From Bifidobacterium psychraerophilum (GTDB taxonomy: Bacteria; Actinomycetota; Actinomycetes; Actinomycetales; Bifidobacteriaceae): a stretch of 64,000 nucleotides of DNA. How positions within the stretch are numbered: position 1 is the first letter of the stretch; each line of letters opens with the position of its first letter. The stretch spans positions 558,001 through 622,000 of the forward strand of contig NZ_JGZI01000010.1 in NCBI RefSeq assembly GCF_000741705.1. Direction: 5' to 3'. Shown here one piece after another: positions 51,171-60,544 of this stretch. Under the pieces are notes generated by a model that was not told where the DNA came from, ran no database searches, and worked only from the letters and a program-made list of their open reading frames with translations. The translations under genes were made by a program, and so were the position numbers.

Positions 51171-52591
51171 CAGACGCGCTCCGATTTGGGCTTCGCCAGA
51201 TCCTCGTTCATATGCTCCTTCAACAGTGTGCGCGCGTCCCCTGCCGTCACGAAGCTTCCGCAGATCAGTACTCCGCGGCCATAACCGACACCGACCTCAT
51301 CCTCGGCATCCACCAGATCGACGGCCTCTTGGATGGCGTCCGGCAAGGCATCCCTGCGTATGACGCGGTCCCTGCCGAACACCCTGACGGCTATCTGCTC
51401 AAGCTCCTCGGCGGACATGACGCGACCAGTCCAGGAGTTCTCGGTCACGACCACCTGGCTCAGCAGCGGCTCGAGGATGCCGAGGTATTCCTCCACCTGC
51501 TTGTCGCGCATCATCGCCACCACGCCGACCAGCTGCTCGAAGTCGTAGCTCTCCTCGATGGCATCGCGCAGGGCCTCGCCCGCATTCACATTGTGACCGC
51601 CGTCCAGGATGATGGTGGGTGACGTCCTGATCTGCTCTATGCGCCCCGGGATCTTGACGCTTCCGAGCGCCTGGGAGACCAGATCGCCATCCAAGGCACC
51701 GCTCACCGGCAGCACCACTTCCGCCGCGGCCAGGGCGGATAAGGCGTTATGCGCCTGATGCTTGCCGAATTTCGCCACCGGCACCTGCTCGTAAACACCG
51801 TTGGGCGTTCGCAGATCAACGACCTGTCCTCCCACAGCGGGCACGCGGTTGAGCACTTCCATCTCCTCGCCGTCTCGCACCAGGGCCTGGGCATGCTGGT
51901 CGTGGAAGGCTTTCTCGATGATGGGCATGACCTGGCTGGCATGCGGCTGCGGCCCTATGACCGCCGTTGAACGTTCCTTGATGATGCCGGCCTTTTCGGT
52001 GGCTATCTCCTCCACCGTATCGCCCAGCCATTGCATATGGTCCATATCGACCGGACCGATAATCGACACATCACCGTCGAGGACATTGGTCGCATCCCAC
52101 AATCCGCCCATGCCCACCTCCACCACGGCGACATCGACCGGAGCGTCGGCGAACACCGAGATCGCCATCACGGTCAGCACTTCGAAGAAGCTCATCGCGG
52201 GGCCGCCGTCCTTGGCTGATTGGGCGTCCACCATATCGATCATCGGTGCGATCTGCTCAAAGGCGTCAACGAAAGCCTCATCACTGAGCTGCTGGCCATT
52301 GATGCAGATACGCTCGTTCACCCGCTGCAGATGGGGCGAGGTATAGAGCCCGGTCTGCAGGCCGTAGGCCCGCACCAGTGCCTCCACCATCCGCGCCGTC
52401 GATCCCTTGCCGTTGGTCCCGGTGATGTGGACCACCCTGAAGGATTCCTCCGGATGCCCCATCAGATCAAGCATCATATGCATACGATCAAGATTCAGAT
52501 TCGTGGTGTTGTGTTCGGTGGGACGGCTCATGATGAGCCTCTCCACCGCCGACATCTGTGCTCCGTCTCGATTCGGATGCTCTAGTGACAT
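51170..52591 (-). CDS. folC: Folylpolyglutamate / dihydrofolate synthase
   Basis: Mur-ligase-fold enzyme that glutamylates folates and may also join dihydropteroate to glutamate. The 473-aa protein has GTNGKGSTARMVEAL (P-loop), LYTSPHLQRVNERI, VDVAVVEVGMGGLWDATNVL, DMDHMQWLGDTVEEIATEKAGII and ILDGGHNVNAGEALRDAIEE. These are all FolC hallmarks. ATG 52591 follows GGCGGAG at short spacing. It is the first gene of the folC-smc pair. Confidence 0.95.
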   Translation of the reverse strand: MSLEHPNRDGAQMSAVERLIMSRPTEHNTTNLNLDRMHMMLDLMGHPEESFRVVHITGTNGKGSTARMVEALVRAYGLQTGLYTSPHLQRVNERICINGQQLSDEAFVDAFEQIAPMIDMVDAQSAKDGGPAMSFFEVLTVMAISVFADAPVDVAVVEVGMGGLWDATNVLDGDVSIIGPVDMDHMQWLGDTVEEIATEKAGIIKERSTAVIGPQPHASQVMPIIEKAFHDQHAQALVRDGEEMEVLNRVPAVGGQVVDLRTPNGVYEQVPVAKFGKHQAHNALSALAAAEVVLPVSGALDGDLVSQALGSVKIPGRIEQIRTSPTIILDGGHNVNAGEALRDAIEESYDFEQLVGVVAMMRDKQVEEYLGILEPLLSQVVVTENSWTGRVMSAEELEQIAVRVFGRDRVIRRDALPDAIQEAVDLVDAEDEVGVGYGRGVLICGSFVTAGDARTLLKEHMNEDLAKPKSERV

Positions 52592-52886
52592 TCTCCGCCT
52601 TCAATTCTGATCATGCGCCAACACGACAATAGGACAGTGAACATTCTAGGCGAAGCGCGGAACCGCCGGGTATCCGACATCCTTGGTTTCGACCAGAGAG
52701 CAATCGCGGCCGCGATGAAGCGGGCAACCTGCGCGTGATCGGAGGAAATCAAGCTTTCAGCCGCAAGCCCATTCGCGCGATACACCACCGGCACTACCAT
52801 GAACTGCAGAGCAAGCGAAGCCGTGATGCGCATGGATCGTGCCGTCACCGCAAGCGGATCACCAATAGAGTCAATCAGGAGGAAGC
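52592..52886. other. Divergent intergenic region folC/pepP
   Basis: These 295 nt between divergent genes contain both promoters, neither of which I can place with confidence. Short open stretches exist but lack a ribosome site or a family-like sequence. The pepP ribosome site AGGAGGA lies at the right end. Confidence 0.4.
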
Positions 52887-54449
52887 ATGGGCGAACAGTC
52901 CTTGGCCGTCGAAGGGGATTCAACGGATATGGAAGATAGAGTCAACAACAGGACACTGAGACCGGTATCCAGTACCTTCCGCGAGTTCATGACCGAGGGC
53001 TGGGAGTCTCAGGAACCGCAGCAGAAGGCGCTGGAATCAAGCGCCTTCACCCCGGCGCGTCTGCAATCCTTGTCGGAGCGCTTTCCCGGCGAACGTCTGG
53101 TCATCCCGGCGGGCAATCTGAAGACACGGAACAACGACTGCGACTACGCCTTCCGTCCGGATACGACATTCGCGTATTACACGGGACTCGGCGAGGATTT
53201 CGAAGCCGGAGCCGTGCTGGTCCTCAATCCTGTGGCCGAAGATTCCCCTGAGGCGGCGGAAGGCAGGAAACACACCGCCACGCTCTTCGTGCATCCCCGT
53301 GCCGATCAGAGCACGGAGGACTATTACCGCTCCTCGCAATATGGCGAGTACTGGGTGGGTCCACGTCCCGGACTCGAGGAGCTTGCCGCGATGACCGGCA
53401 TCGAGACCGAGGACATCGCGCAGCTTCCTGACGCCCTTTCGAAGGATGTGGGGACCGAGCAGGGCGCCATCCGCGTTCGGGTCGTGCGCGATGCCGATCC
53501 GCAGATCACGCAGATGGTCGAGGACATCCGCTGGGCCAACGGATTCGACAGTCCGGACGACAACACCGATGCCGATGGGAAGCTGCACGAGTTCGCGGCC
53601 GAGGCACGCATGGTCAAGGACTCCTACGAGGTTTCTCAGATGCGCCAGGCCGTCGACGCGACCAAACTCGGCTTTGACCGCATCCTTGAGCGTCTGCCCG
53701 AGGTCGCGGACAAGCCACGCTCCGAGCGCATGCTTGAAGGCGCTTTCAATTCCATCGCACGCGAGCGCGGCAATGATGTCGGTTATGGCACCATCGTGGC
53801 CTCGGGAAGCCACGCACCGGTGCTTCATTGGATGCGCAACAACGGAACCGTGAGCAATGGCGATCTCCTGCTCATCGACGCCGGCGTTGAGGTGAACAGC
53901 CTGTACACCGCCGACATCACCAGGACCTTCCCGGTCGGCGGCACATTCAGCCCGCTGCAGCGTCGCATCTACGAAACCGTGCTCTCCGCGCAGCAGGCGG
54001 CATTCGATGTGGCCAAACCAGGCGTGACCTACTCCGACATGCACCACACCGTGATGCGCGTGCTGGCGCAGGCCCTGCACGACTGGGGTATCCTGCCCGT
54101 CAGCGTCGAAGAGTCGCTGAGCCCCTCCGGACAGCAGCACAGGCGTTGGCACGCATGTGGATGCGCCCATCATCTGGGACTTGATGTGCATGACTGCGCC
54201 CAGGCCCGATACGAGTCCTATCAGGATGCGCCCATCGAGGCCGGCATGATCTTCACCATCGAACCGGGTCTCTATTTCAAGGACAACGATCTGCTGGTGC
54301 CACCCGAGTATCGCGGCATCGGCGTGAGGATCGAGGATGATGTGCTGATGACGGAGCATGGCCCCGAATGGATCTCGGCGGGCATCCCCAAAACCGTTGA
54401 TGACGTGGAGCAGTGGATGGCGCAGCGCGCCGCCGCGGGGCAACGCTGA
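52887..54449 (+). CDS. pepP: Xaa-Pro aminopeptidase
   Basis: Removes N-terminal residues preceding proline. The 520-aa protein has the N-terminal creatinase-like domain (RFPGERLVIPAG, YAFRPDTTFAYYTGLGED) and the pita-bread catalytic domain. Metal ligands are visible: LLIDAGVEVNSLYTADITRTFP (Asp, Asp), AHHLGLDVHD (His), FTIEPGLYF (Glu) and GVRIEDDVLMTE (Glu). It is longer than E. coli PepP by a polar N-terminus of about 35 residues. ATG 52887 has AGGAGGA five nt upstream. No signal peptide, so cytoplasmic; likely helps use Pro-containing peptides imported by systems such as that at 1-6 kb. Confidence 0.94.
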   Translation: MGEQSLAVEGDSTDMEDRVNNRTLRPVSSTFREFMTEGWESQEPQQKALESSAFTPARLQSLSERFPGERLVIPAGNLKTRNNDCDYAFRPDTTFAYYTGLGEDFEAGAVLVLNPVAEDSPEAAEGRKHTATLFVHPRADQSTEDYYRSSQYGEYWVGPRPGLEELAAMTGIETEDIAQLPDALSKDVGTEQGAIRVRVVRDADPQITQMVEDIRWANGFDSPDDNTDADGKLHEFAAEARMVKDSYEVSQMRQAVDATKLGFDRILERLPEVADKPRSERMLEGAFNSIARERGNDVGYGTIVASGSHAPVLHWMRNNGTVSNGDLLLIDAGVEVNSLYTADITRTFPVGGTFSPLQRRIYETVLSAQQAAFDVAKPGVTYSDMHHTVMRVLAQALHDWGILPVSVEESLSPSGQQHRRWHACGCAHHLGLDVHDCAQARYESYQDAPIEAGMIFTIEPGLYFKDNDLLVPPEYRGIGVRIEDDVLMTEHGPEWISAGIPKTVDDVEQWMAQRAAAGQR

Positions 54450-54485
54450 ATCCAAGACGAAGGACGACCGTCAGCAACGATCGTC

Positions 54486-54524
54486 GGCCCCGAGCCGAGG
54501 CAGCCACTGCCAGTGCTCGGGGCC
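54486..54524 (+). terminator. Hairpin between pepP and the NUDIX gene
   Basis: GGCCCCGAGC (54486-54495) pairs with GCTCGGGGCC (54515-54524), enclosing an inner GGCAG/CTGCC stem. TTCG follows. It lies 36 nt after the pepP stop. Confidence 0.7.
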
Positions 54525-54576
54525 TTCGCCGGTGAGACCCCGGCACCACCCGAGATACGTCCATAAAGGAGCAATA

Positions 54577-55122
54577 ATGGCAACGCCAGCATTCGTACTT
54601 GACCTTCGCCGAACAATCGGTCATGACATGCTCTGGATGATGGGGGTGACCGGATACGTCGTGGACGCCCAGGATCGTATTCTGCTCGGGCGTCGGGCGG
54701 ACACCGGCGAATGGGCTTTGGTCTATGGCATCATCGAACCGGGCGAGGAACCCGCGGACACCGTGGTGCGTGAGATCAAAGAGGAAACGGGAATCGACGC
54801 CGTACCGACCGATCTGGTGAGCGTGAAATCATCCTCGCATGTGCTCACCTACGCCAACGGCGATCAGGCGATGTATATGGACCATCTGTTTCTGTGCACG
54901 GTTGACCCGGACGGCAATACGGAGCCCTTCGTCGGTGATGACGAAAGCCTCGAAGTGGGATGGTTCGCCCTGGACGATCTCCCTTCGCCTTTGGCCGAGA
55001 CCAGCAAGGAAAGAATGCGTTACGTCCACGAGTACCAGGCCAATCTCGCCCAGGGAGACAGCCACGCCCTCTTCGCCTTCACCACCCCCGCCGATGGCGA
55101 AGACGCTGACTCGCAGGAGTAG
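54577..55122 (+). CDS. NUDIX hydrolase
   Basis: Nucleoside-diphosphate-linked hydrolase of unknown substrate. The 181-aa protein holds an intact Nudix box in GIIEPGEEPADTVVREIKEE then TGI (G-x5-E-x7-REUxEExGU). Before it are MLWMMGVTGYVVDAQDRILLGRR and EWALVYG; after it YMDHLFLCTVDPDGNTEP and LEVGWFALDDLP. The first 15 residues (TPAFVLDLRRTIGHDMLW) are typical of an actinobacterial group that may act on ADP-ribose or nucleotide sugars. ATG 54577 follows AAAGGAG. It has its own upstream gap and hairpin. Confidence 0.9.
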   Translation: MATPAFVLDLRRTIGHDMLWMMGVTGYVVDAQDRILLGRRADTGEWALVYGIIEPGEEPADTVVREIKEETGIDAVPTDLVSVKSSSHVLTYANGDQAMYMDHLFLCTVDPDGNTEPFVGDDESLEVGWFALDDLPSPLAETSKERMRYVHEYQANLAQGDSHALFAFTTPADGEDADSQE

Positions 55123-55227
55123 GCGGACCACTCCGCGCCGGAGCTTGTTGCGTATACGGGCTTGTCGGACGAGCTTGAGCCAGATGCCGGCACAAGGATT
55201 CAGGCCCCAGGGTGCCAGAGCGGGGAT

Positions 55228-56496
55228 TCAGACCAGTCTGCGCCCCTCGCACCAGACCGATTCCACCTTCCAGGTTTCGGCGCCCTGCACCAGCGCATCG
55301 GCTGCATAGCCGGGCGCCAACAAGCCAAGCGGGTATCGCGTCACGTCATTCGGCCGATCGAGCCCCAGGGCACAGGCCGGGCCGACCGTCGCGGCTTCCA
55401 CCGCTTCCACCGCAGAAATGCCGATCTCCCGGATGGCCCTGCCGACCGCCACATCCAAGGTCAGAGTCGAACCGGCGATCGCGCCATTCGATACCAACCT
55501 CGCATGACCGTCCTCCACATTCACCGCGAGCTTGCCCAGCGTGTAATCGCCGTCCGCACAACCGGTGGCCGCCATCGAATCGGTGATCAGGGCCAGCCGG
55601 TGCGCGAAAAGGTCGAAGGCCATACCGACCACCGGATTCTGCACATGGAAGCCGTCGTTGATCAGTTCGACCTGGACCCTCCGGTCTTCCAGCACCGCCG
55701 GTATGGGACCGGGATTACGGTGCCCTATGCCATTCATCGCGTTGAACACATGCGTGAGGATTCTCGCCCCCGCATCGATGCCGCGTTTCGCCATGGCATA
55801 GTCGGCATCGCAATGTCCGATCGCGGGAACCACCCCTGCCTCGCTGAAACGGCGTATCGCCTCAATGCCATGAGACAGCTCGGGCGCGATGGTGATCTGC
55901 CGTATGCATCCCTGCGAGGCTTCCAGCAGCCGGTCCACCACCGACGGTTCCGGGTCGCGCAGACAATTCGGATCATGCGCGCCTTTGCGCGAAAGCGCCA
56001 GAAAAGGACCCTCCAGATGGGCGCCCAGACAGTCAGGGCGAAGCGCGCACTGCCTGGCCACCGCAGCCATATTCGCGCACATCACGTCAAGAGGGTTCGT
56101 GATCAGACTCAGCACCTGACGGGTGGTGCCATGCACCGCATGCCCGGCCCGTGCCGTGGCGATCCCCTCGTCGCCGTCATCGAATGAGCTCTCCCATGCA
56201 CCGTGGGAATGGATGTCGATATAGCCCGGGGTCAGCATCTTTCCCGCTGCATCAATGACCTCCGGCTGCACTTCCGGTGAGGATGCTGGATGCAGCCTTT
56301 CCATTGTGGCCGCGAAATCCTCGTCGCGCGTACCGCTGGCGACTATGCGGCCTTCCTCCGATATCATCCAGAAATGCGGCACGATGCCACGCGCATCGAT
56401 TTTCGTCGCATTGCGGATGGCGAAGGGCTTCGCCTCGCCGATTGCCGCCCTGCTCAGCGAGCGTACCCGCTGTTCCCGTGTCTTGTCACCAGCCAT
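55228..56496 (-). CDS. nagA: N-acetylglucosamine-6-phosphate deacetylase
   Basis: Converts GlcNAc-6-phosphate to glucosamine-6-phosphate in the cytoplasm. The 422-aa protein has PGYIDIHSHGAWESSFDDG (metal histidines), CLGAHLEGPFLALSRKGAHD (metal Glu), AIGHCDADYAMAKRG, LTHVFNAMNGIGHRNPG and ALITDSMAATG with the catalytic Asp. It is slightly longer than the family at the N-terminus (about 30 polar residues); ATG 56496 has only a weak ribosome site, and it starts 59 nt after nagB. Last gene of the hexosamine locus in view. Confidence 0.95.
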   Translation of the reverse strand: MAGDKTREQRVRSLSRAAIGEAKPFAIRNATKIDARGIVPHFWMISEEGRIVASGTRDEDFAATMERLHPASSPEVQPEVIDAAGKMLTPGYIDIHSHGAWESSFDDGDEGIATARAGHAVHGTTRQVLSLITNPLDVMCANMAAVARQCALRPDCLGAHLEGPFLALSRKGAHDPNCLRDPEPSVVDRLLEASQGCIRQITIAPELSHGIEAIRRFSEAGVVPAIGHCDADYAMAKRGIDAGARILTHVFNAMNGIGHRNPGPIPAVLEDRRVQVELINDGFHVQNPVVGMAFDLFAHRLALITDSMAATGCADGDYTLGKLAVNVEDGHARLVSNGAIAGSTLTLDVAVGRAIREIGISAVEAVEAATVGPACALGLDRPNDVTRYPLGLLAPGYAADALVQGAETWKVESVWCEGRRLV

Positions 56497-56555
56497 ATGA
56501 AAATCAGCTTTCCTTGAGAATATTCGATGCGACGAGATGAGGCCCGCGTCCGTGC

Positions 56556-57344
56556 TCAGATTTGCTGCCAGGACGGTTTGTTGGCGAACGCGTATTTGTA
56601 ATAGTCACGGTTGCGCAGGCGTGAAGCCGCCGCCTCATCAACGATGACCGTGGCATGGGGATGCAGCTGCAGCGCCGATGCGGGGCAGAACGAGGAAATA
56701 CCGCCTTCCACAGTCTCCGCGACGGCTTCGGCCTTGCCCGCGCCGAAAGCGAGGAGCACCAGATGCCTTGCCTTCAGGATGGTGCCGATACCCTGTGTGA
56801 TGCAATGCGACGGGACCTTGCTGATATCGTCATCGAAGAAACGCGCATTGTCTATCCGCGTCTGCTCCGTCAGCGTTTTGATTCTGGTACCCGATGCGAG
56901 GGAGGAACCCGGCTCATTGAAGCCGATATGCCCATCCGTGCCGATGCCGAGAATCTGGATATCGACGCCCCCGGCCCGCGCGATGGCCTCGTCGTATGCC
57001 GCCCCGGCCTCCTGTATCGAGTCGAGATCGCCGTTGGGCACATGTATCTTCTCCGGGTCGAGACCGAGCGGCTCCACCACGGTCCTGGTGATGGTGCTCC
57101 GATAGGACTGCGGGTGTCTGGGATCGAGACCCGCATATTCGTCGAGCGCGAATCCCCGTACCTGGGACACGTCGATATGCCGCTCATTGACGTCACGCGC
57201 CAAGGCCTCATACGCCGCCAGCGGGCTGGATCCCGTCGCCAGGCCCAATACGCAGTCAGGCTTCCTGACGATGAGATCGGTCACGCACTGCGCGTAGATC
57301 TTCCCAGCCTCATCCTGATTCCTGACGATTATTACCTCAGCCAT
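56556..57344 (-). CDS. nagB: Glucosamine-6-phosphate deaminase
   Basis: Isomerises and deaminates glucosamine-6-phosphate to fructose-6-phosphate and ammonia. The 262-aa protein has LGLATGSSPLAAYEALARD, the catalytic Asp in RGFALDEYAGL, then GIGTDGHIGFNEPGSSLASGTR with substrate-binding residues and LLAFGAGKAEAVAETVEG. ATG 57344 follows GAGGAGGA; an upstream start at 57365 would include that ribosome site in the protein. Followed by nagA on the same strand. Confidence 0.96.
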   Translation of the reverse strand: MAEVIIVRNQDEAGKIYAQCVTDLIVRKPDCVLGLATGSSPLAAYEALARDVNERHIDVSQVRGFALDEYAGLDPRHPQSYRSTITRTVVEPLGLDPEKIHVPNGDLDSIQEAGAAYDEAIARAGGVDIQILGIGTDGHIGFNEPGSSLASGTRIKTLTEQTRIDNARFFDDDISKVPSHCITQGIGTILKARHLVLLAFGAGKAEAVAETVEGGISSFCPASALQLHPHATVIVDEAAASRLRNRDYYKYAFANKPSWQQI

Positions 57345-57446
57345 TGATGTTCCTCCTCTGTTCAACGAATCTCTGATGTGATGCTTCCTGTGAATGATGC
57401 TGCGTTATCCGGTGCCACGGATACCGAATCCGTGTTGTTCACGCTG

Positions 57447-58451
57447 TCAGACCGTCTGCTGCCACGAGACCGCCGCCGCACCTATCGCGCCTATCGCCTG
57501 ACCGGGCGGCGAAAGGCTCAGCCTTTCCGACAGATGCAGACTGGCGATGAAAGCACTGCCGCTCTCACGCGCTTGAAGATTCCGGACTATTCGCTTCAGC
57601 AGCGCTTCCCCCGTTTTCATCATGCCCCCGCCCAGAACGATGCGATCGGGGTCGAAGCTCAGTGCGACGGTGAGAATCGCCAAGGACATGGCCTGCACCA
57701 CCATGTCAAGGGTCTCCTCGGCATGACCGTCCCCCTCCTCGCTGCGACGGATCATATCCGGCATCGGGTACCCATCCGCAACAGGCCAGAGCCTGGATAC
57801 GGCGGATCCCGAGGCCACGGTCTCCAGGCATCCCGACTGCCCGCATTTGCAAGCGAATCCGTGGGTTTCGATCGGAAGGTGCCCTATCTCACCCGCCGCA
57901 CCGCTCACCCCGTGGAAAACCGTGCCCGATTGGACGATGCCGCAGGCCAATCCGGTGCCGAAGTTGACGAAGGCGAGATTCGAAGCTTCCGCCGCGTCCG
58001 CACCGCCCCCGCTGAGAACCGTCCACGCACCGAGGGCGGCGGCGTTCACATCATTCTCGACTGCGACGGGTATTCCGGGAAAGGAATGCTCCAGACCGCT
58101 GCGCAGACGGAGTCCGGCTATGCTCAGATTCACCGCGTGGAAGACATCCCCCGAATGCGGATCGATCCGCCCCGGCATGCCGATACCGATACCGGACAAG
58201 CGCAGACCCCGCTTCTCTGATTCCTCACGCAGACGCGTCGTCATCGCGGTGAGTTCGCGGGACAGGGCCTCTTCGCCCTGCAGGCTTTCCCGCCTGTCCG
58301 ATGCGATCACCCCACCCGCGTCATCGATGAGCACCCCCTCCATCTTGGTGCCGCCGACGTCGATACCGATATGGCTGCGCTGCTGCGGACGCCCATCCCC
58401 GATACCTTCCAGGGGACGCCCGAAGTCCAGGACCTCACCCGACACGCTCAT
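57447..58451 (-). CDS. ROK-family sugar kinase, probably GlcNAc or glucose kinase
   Basis: Phosphorylates a hexose, here most likely GlcNAc released by the GH20. The 334-aa protein has the phosphate loop IGIDVGGTKMEGVLIDD, the catalytic Asp in VAVENDVNAAALG, FGTGLACGIV and GEIGHLPIETHGFACKCGQSG with the ROK zinc motif CKCGQSGCLE. VALSFDPDRIVLGGGMM follows. There is no helix-turn-helix, so it is a kinase rather than a regulator. ATG 58451 overlaps the GH20 stop (ATGA) and follows GGGGAGGG. Glucose or N-acetylmannosamine kinase cannot be excluded. Confidence 0.88.
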   Translation of the reverse strand: MSVSGEVLDFGRPLEGIGDGRPQQRSHIGIDVGGTKMEGVLIDDAGGVIASDRRESLQGEEALSRELTAMTTRLREESEKRGLRLSGIGIGMPGRIDPHSGDVFHAVNLSIAGLRLRSGLEHSFPGIPVAVENDVNAAALGAWTVLSGGGADAAEASNLAFVNFGTGLACGIVQSGTVFHGVSGAAGEIGHLPIETHGFACKCGQSGCLETVASGSAVSRLWPVADGYPMPDMIRRSEEGDGHAEETLDMVVQAMSLAILTVALSFDPDRIVLGGGMMKTGEALLKRIVRNLQARESGSAFIASLHLSERLSLSPPGQAIGAIGAAAVSWQQTV

Positions 58452-60493
58452 GATTCCCTCCCCTGTGCCGATCGCGTCCAATCCGCCAAAGCCCAGACCA
58501 CATCAGCGATCCTTCGCAGCTCGGATTCCCTGCTGACACCTCGCCAGACGGCGGCGTAATTCTCGAACCACATCTCAATCCCTTCCGCCAGCTCCTCCGC
58601 ACCGGGCATACCCGGGTCGGCGCCCAGTGCAGGCGCAGCGGGATCATGTCTTCCGATCACGTTCCCGTCAGTCGCCAGCATCCGGCCACACGCGTTGAAC
58701 AGCAGCTGGCCTTCGATCGCCACCAACCATGGCTGGATGATCATCGCCCGTGTCGGGGATGAGTGCGGGGCGTCACGGACCAGGGCCATCCGGGCTTCAT
58801 CGAGTCGCCGATCAGCCGCGTCCGCCCCACCGATCGCATCCATACGTGAGAGCAGATATGCCCGCCTGACCTCGCTCAGACTCGCGGTGCCCTCGTCATC
58901 AAGCCGCAGCGTGGCGCCTTCCGCATTCACCGCCTGCAACACATCACGGTTGACCCCACCCCGGCCATCGTCGAGCTCCAGGAGATGAATCGCATCATCC
59001 CAGCCGAAGGCCACGCCCGAGCATGCCAACTTCATATCCTCGACGAATCGGCCGCTGGCATCGCCGTATTCGAGTATCGAGATCCTGGAATCCAGATCTT
59101 CGACGCTGATCGCACCCGGTTTCCAGGATTCCTGGGATCCATAGATCATCGCGGGGATGCTCATCCGCGGATCGTTGACATGTCCGTAGTCGCCCCAATC
59201 GGTGACCATGAACCCTTCCGCGTGATAGGTGAGACCGTATCGCGCCAGTCTGCTGATGTTCCGCCATGCGCGGTCCAGATGGGGCAGGAGGCTGTTCCAG
59301 CAGTGCACGGCCGCGCAGACATACTGTCTGACCCCCGAATCGGCGACAAGCCTGACCTTATCCTCGGTGATGTCCGGGGCGTAGAGCCAGTTGAGCACGA
59401 TGACATCCTGCGGCAGCAGACTCAGTATCTCCGGCATCTCGACGGCGATATCCCCCCACAGCATCGCCTCATGACCCTGGCTCTGCACGTATTGGCAGAG
59501 CCGCTGCACGTAGTCGGCGTACATATGGGCGGGGTCTTGCTCGCCGGCCCCGTCGCGGGAACGCCCCTTGCCGAGGTCAAAGGTCTCGTCGCCGCCGATG
59601 TTGAAGTGCGGCGAACTCACCAGATCCAGATACGAGTCGATCAGTTTGCGCGAAAGCCCGAAGGCGTCCGGATGGTTGACGTTGATGGTGTGGTGTTCCT
59701 GCCGTTCGATGAAGCTGTATGGACGCTCCGCCTGCTCGGGGAACTCGCCCAAATCCCTGAAACCACGGGTGCGCAGGGTCATATAGTGATGGCCGAAGGT
59801 GGAGATGGACGGCACCAATTCGATTCCGCGTTTGCTGCAGTACGAATCCAGCTCCACGAAATCAGCCGAGGTCAGGGGGCTGGTGCCACGCCAGCTTTCG
59901 CTCAGGGAATCCACCATCATGCTGTGCTCCACATAGAGCTGCAACTGGTTGTACTTGTAGAGGCAGAGCCGATCGACCCAGCTTTTCAACCACGCCATCG
60001 TGGGCACCCGGCCACGGGTGACATCAAGGCTGTAGCTGCGCACCGCATAGGCCGGAGCATCCTCGATGTGCAGACAGGGGATCACCGAACCGTACTGGGA
60101 TATGAGCTGACGCATGGTCTGCACGCCGTCACGCAATGCGGCCATATCATGGGCACGCAATACCACGGGGGTCTGGGCCCCGCTCCCCTGTGCCACATCG
60201 AGCTCGTAGCCGTGCTCGGGCAATGAATCATCGATCGACAGACATATCTGGGCCTGCCAACGCCCGCCTCTGCTGACATTCCAACGCAGTCCCGTCGCAG
60301 CCGTCAGCGAATCGGAGAGCTGCGCGCCCAGGAAGCAGGCATCATCCTCACTGGGATTCGAAAGCTCCGCGATCGTGCCCCTCGCGGGAAGTCTCAGCAT
60401 CCCGGGTAGCATCTCAAGAAGCTGTGGCTCCGGGATCAGAACGGGTCCGGATGCCGCCTGTGTCTGCCGGTCTGCGTGTGTGCGTGCGGTCAT
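58448..60493 (-). CDS. Cytoplasmic beta-N-acetylhexosaminidase, GH20
   Basis: Releases terminal beta-GlcNAc or GalNAc from imported oligosaccharides. The 681-aa protein has an N-terminal GH20b-like domain (about 15-145), then the (beta/alpha)8 barrel with SYSLDVTRGRVPTMAWLKSW, the catalytic Asp-Glu pair Asp302-Glu303 in FNIGGDETFDLG, and the aromatic and Asp sites WNSLLPHLDRAW and MVTDWGDYGH. A C-terminal helical region of about 200 residues follows. There is no signal peptide or anchor, so it acts inside the cell on what the ABC importer delivers. ATG 60493 has a poor ribosome site but a 51-nt gap from the regulator. Likely substrates are GlcNAc-beta-linked host or yeast glycans (inference). 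Confidence 0.9.
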   Translation of the reverse strand: MTARTHADRQTQAASGPVLIPEPQLLEMLPGMLRLPARGTIAELSNPSEDDACFLGAQLSDSLTAATGLRWNVSRGGRWQAQICLSIDDSLPEHGYELDVAQGSGAQTPVVLRAHDMAALRDGVQTMRQLISQYGSVIPCLHIEDAPAYAVRSYSLDVTRGRVPTMAWLKSWVDRLCLYKYNQLQLYVEHSMMVDSLSESWRGTSPLTSADFVELDSYCSKRGIELVPSISTFGHHYMTLRTRGFRDLGEFPEQAERPYSFIERQEHHTINVNHPDAFGLSRKLIDSYLDLVSSPHFNIGGDETFDLGKGRSRDGAGEQDPAHMYADYVQRLCQYVQSQGHEAMLWGDIAVEMPEILSLLPQDVIVLNWLYAPDITEDKVRLVADSGVRQYVCAAVHCWNSLLPHLDRAWRNISRLARYGLTYHAEGFMVTDWGDYGHVNDPRMSIPAMIYGSQESWKPGAISVEDLDSRISILEYGDASGRFVEDMKLACSGVAFGWDDAIHLLELDDGRGGVNRDVLQAVNAEGATLRLDDEGTASLSEVRRAYLLSRMDAIGGADAADRRLDEARMALVRDAPHSSPTRAMIIQPWLVAIEGQLLFNACGRMLATDGNVIGRHDPAAPALGADPGMPGAEELAEGIEMWFENYAAVWRGVSRESELRRIADVVWALADWTRSAQGRES

Positions 60494-60544
60494 ATTCGTC
60501 GTCTTTCTTATCGCTGTGCTGCTGTCGCTGTGTCTCGATCCGTT

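Noticed and set aside
52735-52959. Short + strand open frame in the folC/pepP gap
   Set aside because: It overlaps the pepP start and its ribosome site in another frame, and the His/Arg-rich translation resembles nothing known to me.
53037-54455. 472-codon minus-strand open frame over pepP
   Set aside because: Mirror of the pepP codon bias; the sense strand holds all metal-binding motifs.
58985-60226. 413-codon + strand open frame over the GH20 gene
   Set aside because: The opposite strand encodes an intact GH20 with GGDET; this frame has no recognisable features.
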